A DNA stretch of 64,000 nucleotides from contig NZ_PYMC01000015.1 in NCBI RefSeq assembly GCF_003026475.1, forward strand, positions 44,488 to 108,487, in the 5' to 3' direction. Positions 37,344-46,032 of the stretch are shown piece by piece. The notes beneath the pieces are model-generated. The model made no database searches and was not told where the DNA came from. It saw only the letters and a list, made by a program, of their open reading frames with translations. Position 1 is the first letter of the stretch, and the number at the start of each line of letters is the position of its first letter. The translations under genes and the position numbers were made by a program. The stretch comes from Photobacterium lipolyticum (GTDB lineage: Bacteria; Pseudomonadota; Gammaproteobacteria; Enterobacterales; Vibrionaceae).

Positions 37344-37838
37344 ATGGCTGATGAAGCTAAGCAAGAGAATAAAAGTAAAAAGAACCCACTGATTATTGCA
37401 GCGGTCGTACTGGTTATTGCTTTAATTGGTGCGGGTGGCTGGTGGTATTTCCAGCAACAAGCAAAGATCGCGGAAGTGGCAGTAGACATCGAGCCACAGG
37501 TACCGGTTGCTGCATTGGTAAAAAAACCGGTCTTTCTCGCACTGGACAAATTTGTGGTGAGCGTACCGGGTGACGATCGTCTTCATTATTTGATGATGGA
37601 GCTATCGGTAATGAGTTACAGCCAGGAAGAGCTCGATAAGCTGCAAGATTTCCTGCCGGTTATCCGTAACGCCGTGATCACGTTATTGAGCGAACAACAT
37701 TACAACGTTTTTGCGCAACCCGGGGTGATGAAACCGCTGCAAATCGCATTGCGCGACAAGCTGCGCAGCGTCATGAATGATATGGCGAGCAGTAATGGTA
37801 TCGATCAAGTACTGATCACCAAAATGGTGATTCAGTAA
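37344..37838 (+). CDS. fliL: Stator-associated protein FliL (LafF)
   Basis: A 164-residue single-pass inner-membrane protein. A basic N-terminus (Lys-Lys-Asn), one membrane helix at about 15-35, then a periplasmic FliL domain ending in Ile-Thr-Lys-Met-Val-Ile-Gln. FliL forms a ring round the MotA/MotB stator and is especially important for swarming. It is followed by lafS after 11 bases. Confidence 0.9.
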   Translation: MADEAKQENKSKKNPLIIAAVVLVIALIGAGGWWYFQQQAKIAEVAVDIEPQVPVAALVKKPVFLALDKFVVSVPGDDRLHYLMMELSVMSYSQEELDKLQDFLPVIRNAVITLLSEQHYNVFAQPGVMKPLQIALRDKLRSVMNDMASSNGIDQVLITKMVIQ

Positions 37839-37849
37839 AGGAGACGGAT

Positions 37850-38605
37850 GTGCACAGTGCAGCAATGTCTTATGGCGCGCAAGGGCTTCATGCTTATCAA
37901 ACAAGCCATCAGCTTGGCCAGAAGCCGCGCGAACAGCGGTTAGTGAGCAAACATGCAGGCTTAGTTAAGCGTGTTGTTCGCCATCTTACCGCGCAAGTTA
38001 CAACGGTGATGTCGTTAGAAGACATGGAGCAAATTGGTCTGATGGCATTGCTCGATATTATTCGTCGTTATCCTGATGAAGATGATGAGGCATTAGAACG
38101 TCTGGCTGTGCAACGGATCCGTGGGGCGATCCTTGATGAATTACGACGAATGGACTGGCGCTCGCGCCGTTCACGTCAGAAAAGCCATGAACTGCGTGAT
38201 GCGGAACGTGCCTTAGGTCGTCAGCTAGGACGTATGCCAAGCGATCCAGAACTTGCCGCAGAGTTAGCAATTGATCTGGGCGAAGTTCAACAGCGTCGGG
38301 TTGATACCCAAGCCGAAAGTCTTACCAGCATGGAAGCCTTACAAGAAGACGGCGAGCAATTCTTTGGTTTGAGTTTTCAATGTAACAGCTACGAACGCGT
38401 GGCATTGAAAAAAGCGATGGCTCAAGCCTTGGCGCGATTATCGGAACGGGAACAAGTCATGTTGAGCTTTTACTACGAACATGAAATGAACCTGAAAGAA
38501 ATCGCCTTGGTTTTTGAGTTAACCGAGGCTCGCGTTAGTCAGATTCATAAAAAAGCCCTGAAAAGTTTAAACAGTATGTTAAAGGATTGGCGAGAGTCAG
38601 TTTAG
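37850..38605 (+). CDS. lafS: Lateral flagellar sigma28 factor LafS (FliA)
   Basis: A 251-residue sigma factor of the FliA type. Region 2 (Glu-Asp-Met-Glu-Gln-Ile-Gly-Leu-Met-Ala-Leu-Leu-Asp), region 3, and the region 4 helix-turn-helix (Leu-Lys-Glu-Ile-Ala-Leu-Val-Phe-Glu-Leu-Thr-Glu-Ala-Arg-Val-Ser-Gln) are all present. The GTG at 37850 is supported by AAGGAG six bases upstream; an ATG five codons later is an alternative. LafS transcribes late lateral genes such as lafA, and FlgM (20571-20843) inhibits it. Confidence 0.93.
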   Translation: MHSAAMSYGAQGLHAYQTSHQLGQKPREQRLVSKHAGLVKRVVRHLTAQVTTVMSLEDMEQIGLMALLDIIRRYPDEDDEALERLAVQRIRGAILDELRRMDWRSRRSRQKSHELRDAERALGRQLGRMPSDPELAAELAIDLGEVQQRRVDTQAESLTSMEALQEDGEQFFGLSFQCNSYERVALKKAMAQALARLSEREQVMLSFYYEHEMNLKEIALVFELTEARVSQIHKKALKSLNSMLKDWRESV

Positions 38606-38617
38606 CGGAGTTGTCAC

Positions 38618-39466
38618 ATGCAAATTATTATTGGTTTCGTCATTGTATTCGGAAGCATTGTCTATGGTTACACTCATGCCTCTGGACGATTGTTAGCGCT
38701 TTGGCAGCCGGCTGAATTTATCATCATTCTTGGTGCGGGCTTTGGGGCAATGGTGATCTCAAATCCACCTTATGTCCTAAAAAACATTATGACTCGTCTT
38801 AAGATGATTTTTGGCAAAGGCTATAGCGAAAATTATTATAAATCCGTGCTTGAAATGATGTTTGAGCTGCTCGAAATTATTCGTAAAGACGGCATTAAAA
38901 AGCTCGATGATCACATTGAGAATCCACAAAACAGTAGCATCTTTAAAAAATACCCGGAAGCGACTCGTTCTAATGTATTGGTTAGTTTTATTACCGATAA
39001 TTTACGGATGATGGCAATGGGTAAAATGAACCATCATGATCTGGAAGCGGTATTAGAGTTAGAGCTTCATACTTTAGAAGAAGATTTGATCCGCCCTGCG
39101 AAAGCGATGAATAAAGTGGGTGAGGCGATGCCGGGCTTTGGTATTGTTGCTGCGGTACTCGGTATTGTAGTGACCATGCAGAGTATCGGTGGTGACTTGG
39201 CATTGATCGGGGTAAAGGTAGCCGCTGCATTGGTAGGTACCTTCTTTGGTATTTTAATGTGTTATGCGGTTTTTGAACCCCTTGGCGCCAGCATTGCAAA
39301 CCTGGTGAAAAAAGAAATGATGGCGATGCATATGGTGTCTGCCATTTTGGTTTCACAGGCACAGGGTAAACCAACATTATTGGCTTTGGATGCCGGGCGT
39401 AAAGTTTTGCATACTGAGGTTAAACCCTCTTTTGCAACGATGGAAAACTGGATGACAGGGCAATAG
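38618..39466 (+). CDS. motA: Lateral motor stator protein MotA (LafT)
   Basis: A 282-residue MotA with four membrane helices, two near the N-terminus and two near 170-225. A large cytoplasmic loop carries the charged segment that engages FliG (around Lys-Tyr-Pro-Glu-Ala-Thr-Arg). The sequence is of the proton-driven MotA type rather than the sodium-driven PomA type, as expected for lateral flagella. It is paired with motB six bases downstream. Confidence 0.94.
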   Translation: MQIIIGFVIVFGSIVYGYTHASGRLLALWQPAEFIIILGAGFGAMVISNPPYVLKNIMTRLKMIFGKGYSENYYKSVLEMMFELLEIIRKDGIKKLDDHIENPQNSSIFKKYPEATRSNVLVSFITDNLRMMAMGKMNHHDLEAVLELELHTLEEDLIRPAKAMNKVGEAMPGFGIVAAVLGIVVTMQSIGGDLALIGVKVAAALVGTFFGILMCYAVFEPLGASIANLVKKEMMAMHMVSAILVSQAQGKPTLLALDAGRKVLHTEVKPSFATMENWMTGQ

Positions 39467-39472
39467 CGAATC

Positions 39473-40465
39473 ATGAGTAAAGATCATCCGGTTATTATTG
39501 TTAAGAAAAAAGCGCGAGGCCATCATGATGACCATCATGGCGGTGCCTGGAAGGTCGCTTTTGCTGATTTTGCCGTCGCGATGATGGCGTTTTTTATGGT
39601 GTTGTGGCTGATGGGGATCACAACCCAACAAGACCGAATCGAAATTCAGAATCGACTGCAAACGGCGACGGTTTTTGACAATATATTTGAAATTACCAAC
39701 AGCCCTTTTCCGATTGACTTTGACGGTAATGCATCACCGTTTGAAAACCCGATTAATACCGTTTCGAATGGTAACGATAAATTGGATTCTTCTTTAGCTC
39801 AGCAGATCCCTCAGGGTAAAAAGGATGCCAGTGCCGGTCGAGGGCCTAAATTAAATTCGATGCTGGCAGGTCAACACCTTTCGACCGCGCAGCTGGCGTT
39901 GCTGGCTAAAGGGTTAAAAGAGCTGGTGAAAGAACTGTCTGCGTCTAATAACATCGTGTTGGAAATTGTACCGCAAGGCCTGCGAATTCTGATCCAGGAT
40001 GATGATGATCATTTTATGTTTCAGCGCGGCGGTATTGAAATTACCCCTTTCTTTGAAGATATGCTGTTTAATCTTGCACCAGTGCTGGGACAAATAAAAA
40101 ACCGCATGGTGATCAGTGGTCATACAGACAGTATCCCTTTTCATCGCCGTGATTACACTAACTGGGACTTATCGGGAGCCCGGGCACTTAAAGCCCGCCA
40201 GGTGTTAGTCGACTCCGGTCTTCCGGTTACGAATATCCTGCAAGTTGCAGCGATGGCCGCACGTATGCCAGTGAATAAACAAGATCCGAAAAGCGGTAAG
40301 AACCGTCGTATTGAAATGATGGTATTAACCAAGGAAGCCGATGATCAGCTGGCACTGCTGTTTGGTAAAGAACAATTAGAGTCGGAAGGCCCAGCCGTTA
40401 GCAAAGCCCGACGTTATGCCGAGTCTAACCGCCCGGTGTCGCGTCTTGATGTGATGGTGAATTAG
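39473..40465 (+). CDS. motB: Lateral motor stator protein MotB (LafU)
   Basis: A 330-residue MotB. A basic, His-rich N-terminus is followed by one membrane helix (about 28-48) with the proton-carrying Asp32 in Ala-Asp-Phe-Ala-Val-Ala-Met-Met, the same number as in E. coli MotB. A plug/linker comes next, then a C-terminal OmpA-like peptidoglycan-binding domain (GHTDSIPF at about 220, then Asn-Arg-Arg-Ile-Glu-Met-Met). It is the last gene of the lateral locus. Confidence 0.95.
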   Translation: MSKDHPVIIVKKKARGHHDDHHGGAWKVAFADFAVAMMAFFMVLWLMGITTQQDRIEIQNRLQTATVFDNIFEITNSPFPIDFDGNASPFENPINTVSNGNDKLDSSLAQQIPQGKKDASAGRGPKLNSMLAGQHLSTAQLALLAKGLKELVKELSASNNIVLEIVPQGLRILIQDDDDHFMFQRGGIEITPFFEDMLFNLAPVLGQIKNRMVISGHTDSIPFHRRDYTNWDLSGARALKARQVLVDSGLPVTNILQVAAMAARMPVNKQDPKSGKNRRIEMMVLTKEADDQLALLFGKEQLESEGPAVSKARRYAESNRPVSRLDVMVN

Positions 40466-40838
40466 CCTCGGAGCTTTTATTTGATGTGGGGGCCTGAGTT
40501 GCCATTGCTTCTCAGCGTCCCCTGCAAGATAATGCTCCCATTCTGGCAATGCAGACTAACTATAAGTTCAAGAAGCTACGGCATCAGTTAACGCTGGGAA
40601 TTGAAGGTATTTGCAGGTTATAAAATGTGAATGGCCAGATATTTAGATTGATGTTATTGAAAATATTATAAATTTATATTTAGGAAGACCCGTTCTTCTT
40701 TAATGTTATTGATTTTTTATTATTTTAAATAAAACCTGTTGCATTGTTTTTTGTTTGAAAAAATAACTTTTTATGACGGTATCACCATTTGGATATTGTT
40801 ATAAAAGGGTGTTACTAATTATTATTGTGAGTGAAGTT
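40466..40838. other. AT-rich region between motB and parM, with a 13-bp direct repeat
   Basis: No gene is seen in these 373 bases. The right half is very AT-rich. TTATGACGGTATC occurs at 40771-40783 and again at 40837-40849, covering the parM start. The copies are 66 bases apart, so the first one also opens an in-frame ATG at 40773. Plasmid par loci carry repeated ParR sites just upstream of parM, and these could be a reduced version, though only two copies are seen. Confidence 0.5.
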
Positions 40839-41885
40839 ATGACGGTATCGGCGTTTAAAATTGCGGTTGACGATGGTTCAACAAATGTAAAAGTAAGCTG
40901 GATTGAAAACAACCAGTTAAAAACCATCGTTTCTCCGAACTCTTTCCGTAAAGACTGGAAAAGTGCTGCGTTGCGACGCGATAAAAAAGTTTATAACTAC
41001 ACCATTGGTACAACGAAATATACTTACGATGCCACATCAGATAAAGCATTAGAAACAACCCATGTTGATTATCAATATGATGATCTGAACCTGCTTGCTG
41101 TGCACCATGCACTGATGCAAACAGGTTTAAAGCCATGCCCGCTTACTTTGGTCGTCACCCTGCCAATTACTGAGTTTTATAACTCGGAAGACTGCCAGCG
41201 CAATGAAGAGAAAATCGCCAAAAAACGTGCGAACCTGATGCGTGAAATCAGTTTAAATAAAGGTGAGCTGTTTGAAATTGCTGATGTTGAAGTGATGCCT
41301 GAGAGCTTACCGGCTGTGCTATCAACCTTGATGAATTCAGATTGTAATGAGTTCTCTCGCTCACTGGTAGTTGATTGTGGCGGTACAACCCTGGACATGG
41401 GGATTGTTGTTGGTCAGTTTGATGATGTTTCAGCGATTTACGGTAATAACGAAATTGGTGTATCAATGGTCACTGATGCAGCGCGTAAAGCACTGGCATC
41501 AGCAGACAGCGATTCTAGCTACTTAGTGGCAAACGAATTAATTAAACGCCGCCACGATTTAGATTTCGTTAAAGAGGTCGTCAACGACGAATCACAGATG
41601 AACACCATTCTTGATAAGATCGAAATCAAGATTCAGGAGCTGGGTTCAGCGGTGGCGTATGAAGCGAAGAAATTTGCTAAAAACCCTAACCGTGTTTATC
41701 TGGTTGGTGGTGGTGCGCCGTTGGTATATGACGCAATTCAAGCGGCTTATGAAACATTAGGCGAGCGAGTGGTACTGATTAAAGATGCCCAGTCAGCATT
41801 GGCTCGTGAGCTATGTCTGTACAACACCGATGTTGAAGAGGTTCACATTGAGCGTGAAACCTTAGTAGAGGTCGAAGATGAGTAA
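40839..41885 (+). CDS. parM: ParM-like actin-type DNA-segregation ATPase
   Basis: A 348-residue actin-fold protein very similar in pattern to plasmid R1 ParM/StbA (about 320). The phosphate-1 loop is Asp11-Asp-Gly-Ser-Thr-Asn-Val-Lys. A Ser-Pro-Asn-Ser-Phe block, the His-His-Ala-Leu motif, phosphate-2 (Asp-Cys-Gly-Gly-Thr-Thr-Leu-Asp) and the adenosine motif (Leu-Val-Gly-Gly-Gly-Ala) follow in order. ParM filaments push apart DNA bound by ParR. The start at 40839 matches the R1 protein; the frame is open back to 40773. It overlaps the next gene by eight bases. No plasmid replication or mobility gene is nearby. Confidence 0.9.
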   Translation: MTVSAFKIAVDDGSTNVKVSWIENNQLKTIVSPNSFRKDWKSAALRRDKKVYNYTIGTTKYTYDATSDKALETTHVDYQYDDLNLLAVHHALMQTGLKPCPLTLVVTLPITEFYNSEDCQRNEEKIAKKRANLMREISLNKGELFEIADVEVMPESLPAVLSTLMNSDCNEFSRSLVVDCGGTTLDMGIVVGQFDDVSAIYGNNEIGVSMVTDAARKALASADSDSSYLVANELIKRRHDLDFVKEVVNDESQMNTILDKIEIKIQELGSAVAYEAKKFAKNPNRVYLVGGGAPLVYDAIQAAYETLGERVVLIKDAQSALARELCLYNTDVEEVHIERETLVEVEDE

Positions 41886-42702
41886 TAGTCAGTTAAAGCG
41901 AGTTAACTACTCAATTTATCTTGACCCTGTCAATTCTAACTCCGACCGCTATGCGGTCGGCGTTATGCAAAACTGGGCGAAAGAACGTAGAGAAATGATG
42001 TCAGATCCAAGTGCCGGCGTAGCCCTGCATTACAGTCTGCACATGCACAAGAATATTTATCTGTCAGGAATGTTTCTTTACTTGCTTAGCCCGGCAATGA
42101 GTAATGGCCTTGCGGGATCATTATCTGAAGACAATATTAAGATGGAAACGCTAAAGCAGCAGTTGGAAAACTGTGGTTTAGCATTACCATCTTCGGAATC
42201 TGCTTCGCCGGCGATTGATATGCATGCATTGATTTCTGAGATGAAGGCTGCTGTAGATATGCAACCCTTGTTGTCAGAAATTCAGCAGTTAAAGGCTGAG
42301 TTAGCTGACTTAAAAGCGACCGAGCCTGCAGTGCCAGCTGTTGACACCGAGGCATTAGTTGGCGAGCTAAGGGCAGAGAGTGATATCAGTCCGCTTATCG
42401 CTGAAATTCAGCAACTAAAGAAAGAGCTGTTGGAATCAAAAGATGTCGCTGCGGAATCGCAAAATGCATTATCAGAAAGTGATTTAGCAACACTGCAACA
42501 CAATCTGTCTGCCGAAATGAAAGCGCATAGTCAACACAGAGAAATCGCCGAATTAAAAGCACTATTGAAGGCGCAAAATAAACTCATTAAAGCCTTATCT
42601 AACGGGCAGCCATTGCCTGAAATAGAAGACCCAGAACCTGAAATGAATTTGTCGCAACAAATTGCGAGTATTCAGAAGGTGAAAAAGAAAGGCATATTCT
42701 AA
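41878..42702 (+). CDS. ParR-like adaptor with long repeated coiled-coil extension
   Basis: A 274-residue protein translationally coupled to the ParM gene. Residues about 1-80 are compatible with a small ribbon-helix-helix DNA-binding module as in ParR. From about 85 on the chain is coiled-coil. It includes a duplicated 36-residue unit (111-146 and 153-188: Pro-Ala-Ile/Val-Asp, then Ile-Gln-Gln-Leu-Lys) with a period of 42 residues, six heptads exactly. The tail (Gln-Lys-Val-Lys-Lys-Lys-Gly-Ile-Phe) could be the ParM-binding peptide. Typical ParR proteins are only about 100-120 residues. Role as adaptor is inferred from position, not from clear sequence identity. Confidence 0.65.
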   Translation: MSNSQLKRVNYSIYLDPVNSNSDRYAVGVMQNWAKERREMMSDPSAGVALHYSLHMHKNIYLSGMFLYLLSPAMSNGLAGSLSEDNIKMETLKQQLENCGLALPSSESASPAIDMHALISEMKAAVDMQPLLSEIQQLKAELADLKATEPAVPAVDTEALVGELRAESDISPLIAEIQQLKKELLESKDVAAESQNALSESDLATLQHNLSAEMKAHSQHREIAELKALLKAQNKLIKALSNGQPLPEIEDPEPEMNLSQQIASIQKVKKKGIF

Positions 42703-42718
42703 TAGCGGTTAATAATAG

Positions 42719-42743
42719 AAGCGGAGCTTTCGCTCCGTTTTTA
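42719..42743. terminator. Terminator between the parM operon and the symporter
   Basis: CGGAGC pairs with GCTCCG around TTTC, followed by a T-run. It ends the parM operon and sits 30 bases from the stop of the convergent symporter gene. Confidence 0.85.
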
Positions 42744-42772
42744 TTAGCCAAACTATTGTTTTAGCTTGCGTA

Positions 42773-44476
42773 TCAATGCTCCTGCGCTGCACCGGCCCCT
42801 TTGGGATAGCGGATCGATTCAACCATATCCTGAACATCCGTGGGTACTTCTGCGGTCACCTTGTTCACCACAATCGATACTACAAAGTTCAGGCACATAC
42901 CCAGTGTACCGATCCCTTCCGGACTGATCCCGAAGAACCAGTTATCGGGGGTACTTGCCGCCGGGTTAATGAACTTGAAGTAGATGATATAAGACGCGGT
43001 AAACGCAATACCTGACAGCATTCCGGCAATCGCGCCTTCTTTGTTCATCTGCTTGTAGAAGATGCCCAGAATGATTGCAGGGAAGAAAGATGCGGCAGCA
43101 AGGCCGAAGGCGAAAGCAACAACCTGCGCCACAAATCCTGGCGGATTAATACCTAAGTATCCTGCCCCGATAATCGCGACGGCAGCACCTATTCGGGCAG
43201 CTAGCAGCTCTTGTTTATCGGTCATATCAGGTTTGAAGCCTTTCTTCAGCAAATCATGGGATATCGAGGTGGAGATCACCAGTAGCAGACCTGCTGCGGT
43301 TGAGAGTGCGGCAGCCAGACCACCCGCCGCCAGTAGCGCCACCACCCAGTTAGGCAGCTTAGCCAGCTCCGGACTTGCTAGTACGATAATGTCACGGTTG
43401 ATGTTCATCTCATTGCGCTCATCGCCCGAGTAGAACATCTTGCCATCGCTGTTTTTATCTTCCCATTTAACCAGGCCCGTTTTCTCCCAGTTTGTTACCC
43501 AACCTGGCGCATCTTCTGCCGCGACACCTTGCATGTCCGGGCCATTGATCGTGTTGATCATATTCACGCGGGCAAAGGCGGCAACCGAGGGTGCTGTGGT
43601 ATAAAGCAATGAAATAAACAGGAGTGCCCAACCGGCAGAAATACGGGCATCTTTAACGCGAGGTACGGTGAAGAAACGAATAATGACGTGCGGCAGACCT
43701 GCAGTACCCACCATCAGCGCGGCGCAGATGAAGAAGACGTCAACCATGCTTTTTGAGCCGTCGGTATAGGCGGTAAAACCGAGCTCAGTGGTTAAGCCAT
43801 CCAGCTTGTCCAACACATAGGTTTCAGATCCTGTCAGCGTCGAGCCCAAACCAATTTGTGGAACAGGATTTCCTGTCATCATGATAGAGGTAAAGATAGC
43901 CGGTACCAGGAAAGCAAAGATCAAGACGCAGAACTGAGCAACCTGGGTGTAGGTGATCCCTTTCATCCCGCCTAGTACCGCATAGAAGAACACGATACCC
44001 ATGCCGATGATAATACCCATATTGATATCAACCTCGAGAAAGCGGGCAAAGACGACGCCAACGCCACGCATCTGGCCTGCAACGTAGGTAAACGAAACGA
44101 AGATGGCACAAAAGACAGCGACCATACGTGCAGTTTTTGAGTAATAACGTTCACCGATAAAATCAGGCACAGTAAACTGACCAAACTTACGCAGGTAAGG
44201 CGCAAGGCAAAGAGCCAGCAGCACATAACCACCGGTCCAGCCCATCAGGTATACGCCGCCGTCATAACCGACGAAGGAAATAATACCGGCCATGGAGATG
44301 AAAGAGGCTGCCGACATCCAGTCAGCGGCCGTTGCCATACCATTGGCCACTGGGTGAACACCGCCGCCGGCGACATAGAATTCACTGGTTGAGCCAGCAC
44401 GGGCCCAGATGGCGATACCGATATAAACTGCAAAGGTTATACCAACTAAAATAAACGTCCAGGTTTGGATATCCAT
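42773..44476 (-). CDS. Sodium:solute symporter, large subunit (VC_2705-type, ActP-related)
   Basis: A 567-residue SSF-family transporter with about 13 membrane helices. The family signature around Gly-Tyr-Leu-Gly-Ile-Asn-Pro-Pro-Gly-Phe-Val-Ala-Gln-Val-Val-Ala-Phe is present. It belongs to the subgroup paired with a separate small membrane subunit (gene immediately upstream) and related to acetate permease ActP. Co-location with a CrbR-like regulator suggests acetate or another short carboxylate as substrate, which is inference. A hydrophilic insert near 310-350 is visible. Confidence 0.87.
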   Translation of the reverse strand: MDIQTWTFILVGITFAVYIGIAIWARAGSTSEFYVAGGGVHPVANGMATAADWMSAASFISMAGIISFVGYDGGVYLMGWTGGYVLLALCLAPYLRKFGQFTVPDFIGERYYSKTARMVAVFCAIFVSFTYVAGQMRGVGVVFARFLEVDINMGIIIGMGIVFFYAVLGGMKGITYTQVAQFCVLIFAFLVPAIFTSIMMTGNPVPQIGLGSTLTGSETYVLDKLDGLTTELGFTAYTDGSKSMVDVFFICAALMVGTAGLPHVIIRFFTVPRVKDARISAGWALLFISLLYTTAPSVAAFARVNMINTINGPDMQGVAAEDAPGWVTNWEKTGLVKWEDKNSDGKMFYSGDERNEMNINRDIIVLASPELAKLPNWVVALLAAGGLAAALSTAAGLLLVISTSISHDLLKKGFKPDMTDKQELLAARIGAAVAIIGAGYLGINPPGFVAQVVAFAFGLAAASFFPAIILGIFYKQMNKEGAIAGMLSGIAFTASYIIYFKFINPAASTPDNWFFGISPEGIGTLGMCLNFVVSIVVNKVTAEVPTDVQDMVESIRYPKGAGAAQEH

Positions 44477-44486
44477 GAGTAACCTC

Positions 44487-44753
44487 TTAGTCTTCTTGTA
44501 CGTTGAACTTACGATCCAGCGCGTTCATACGCACCACATAGATAAAGATCAGTATCACAAAGGTGTAAATGGCCCCCTGTTGCGAGAACCAGAAACCCAG
44601 CTTAAAACCACCGAGTTGGAAGCTGTTAAGGGCGTCGACAAATAAAATGCCCGCACCATAAGACACGAGGAACCAGATGGCTAACAAAGAGCCCATCGTG
44701 GCGAGGTTTTCTCTCCAGTAGGCCTGAGCCTGCTCCTTGGATTCAAACGCCAT
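44487..44753 (-). CDS. Sodium:solute symporter small subunit (DUF4212-type)
   Basis: An 88-residue membrane protein with two hydrophobic helices, matching the small-subunit family that always accompanies this symporter subgroup. The start at 44753 has AAGGAG well placed; a longer frame runs to 44774. It precedes the large subunit by ten bases, so the two form one operon. Confidence 0.87.
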   Translation of the reverse strand: MAFESKEQAQAYWRENLATMGSLLAIWFLVSYGAGILFVDALNSFQLGGFKLGFWFSQQGAIYTFVILIFIYVVRMNALDRKFNVQED

Positions 44754-45213
44754 TGTTATCTCCTTACACGTCATGTTAATAATCGCACCGCAAAGCGCGT
44801 TAATGAAATGTTACTGAGTGACAATAGCAATGATTTGACAGGGAAACAGTGCAACTTTAGTCGAGCCGGAAACAAAAAAAATCGCCCTGAAACCGGCGAT
44901 TTTGTGACGTTAGCTGAACTTTGAGAGTGTTAATTAAATGTAACGTTAGCCTAAAGTCTAACTCATTAAATAGAATCTTTGATCCCGAGAAGGAGATTTT
45001 TCACGGCTATAGCAGCAAGGGTGAAATGTTATTGGTTATTAAGCCTCAAGGTATTGGATTAAAAGGGAGCTGTGAGGTTTGTTGTGGTTATTGGCTATTA
45101 ATGATTAATTTTGAGGATAAGAGGTCAAATAATTATGTTTATTTAAAGTAAATGAAAGATATCAAGCTAGATGATTTGATACCTGATGCTTTTGTAATCA
45201 ACGGGTTTATGAC
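44754..45213. other. Gap between symporter operon and response regulator
   Basis: About 460 bases with no supported gene. Two weak plus-strand frames (44921-45151, opening with TTG, and 45152-45337, running into the regulator gene on the other strand) show no domain or good ribosome-binding site. The gap holds the symporter promoter and one minus-strand terminator described separately. Confidence 0.5.
44874..44903 (-). terminator. Minus-strand terminator upstream of the symporter operon
   Basis: AAAATCGCC (44878-44886) pairs with GGCGATTTT (44895-44903) around eight bases. On the minus strand the hairpin is followed by eight T residues. It would stop transcripts coming from the upstream response-regulator gene before the symporter promoter. 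Confidence 0.85.
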
Positions 45214-45852
45214 CTATTGGATTAAATCCATTTGCTGGAGCAAAATAACGGCCTGGGTACGGTTTTTCACGTCCATCTTGCGAAAGATTGCTGTCATATG
45301 GGCTTTAATGGTGGCTTCCGACACTTTGAGTTCATAGGCAATTTGCTTGTTGAGCAGCCCATCTGACAACATGCATAAAACTTTGTATTGTTGCGGGGTT
45401 AACGTCGCAATCTTTTGCGCCAGTTCGTTTACGTCGTCATCCTCTTCTTCCCCAATTCCCTCAGGGAAAAACGGTTCACCTTCGAGCACCTGATTGAGTG
45501 CGCCGATCAAAGCTCGCATATCACTGGATTTGGGTATAAAGCCGAAGGCCCCATGATGGCGTACTTGCCTGATAATGGTCGCTTCTTCGCTGGCAGAAAT
45601 AACCACAATTGGTAAATCAGGGTGCTGGTTGCGTAGTTGGATGAGGCCCGACATGCCATTTGAGCCCGGCATTTTTAAATCAAGCAACAGAAGATCGACC
45701 TCGGGCTCTTTTTCTAACAAGCTGAGCAGGGTATCAAGCGCATCGGCTTCCAGCAGATTGGCACCACTGATCGCCATATGGACTGATTGAAACAGTGCAT
45801 TACGGAATAGTGGGTGATCATCGGCAATAACAATAGTGTACTGAGCGTCCAT
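45214..45852 (-). CDS. crbR: LuxR-family response regulator (CrbR-like)
   Basis: About 212 residues: an N-terminal receiver (acidic Asp-Asp-His-Pro-Leu-Phe pocket, phospho-acceptor in Leu-Leu-Leu-Leu-Asp-Leu-Lys-Met-Pro, Lys in Ile-Pro-Lys-Ser) and a C-terminal LuxR/GerE helix-turn-helix (Leu-Leu-Asn-Lys-Gln-Ile-Ala-Tyr-Glu-Leu-Lys-Val-Ser-Glu-Ala-Thr-Ile-Lys). Location beside the symporter and the presence of a CrbS-like kinase elsewhere in the window suggest CrbR, activator of acetate use. ATG at 45852 or at 45861 are both possible; the frame is open back to 45957. No partner kinase is adjacent. Confidence 0.83.
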   Translation of the reverse strand: MDAQYTIVIADDHPLFRNALFQSVHMAISGANLLEADALDTLLSLLEKEPEVDLLLLDLKMPGSNGMSGLIQLRNQHPDLPIVVISASEEATIIRQVRHHGAFGFIPKSSDMRALIGALNQVLEGEPFFPEGIGEEEDDDVNELAQKIATLTPQQYKVLCMLSDGLLNKQIAYELKVSEATIKAHMTAIFRKMDVKNRTQAVILLQQMDLIQ

Positions 45853-46032
45853 GGCAGTCATTTTGTAATTTATTTCAATTAAGGTATCACTGCGATCAGG
45901 GGAGATCAATTTGTTAACACTCAAGATAAGAGCTGGATCAGTCCTTTGGTTAACCATGATGTAATGCTTGATGATATTGCAGTTAAGTTTTTAAACATTT
46001 AGTCGCTTTATGATGAGGGAATGTAGCTGTTG

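Noticed and set aside
5210..40465. Polar rather than lateral flagellar locus
   Set aside because: The presence of a lafK-type regulator with degenerate receiver, lafS, fliT/lafD-like gene, proton-type motA/motB next to fliL, and the absence of flhF, flhG, flaG and chemotaxis genes all fit the lateral system.
44476..44487. ActP/YjcH acetate permease pair
   Set aside because: The two proteins are related to ActP and YjcH, but the small subunit fits the DUF4212-type partner of the VC_2705-like symporters better, so the acetate permease names were not used.
44921..45151. 76-codon plus-strand frame in the gap before the response regulator
   Set aside because: Begins with TTG without a ribosome-binding site, and its product resembles nothing recognisable.
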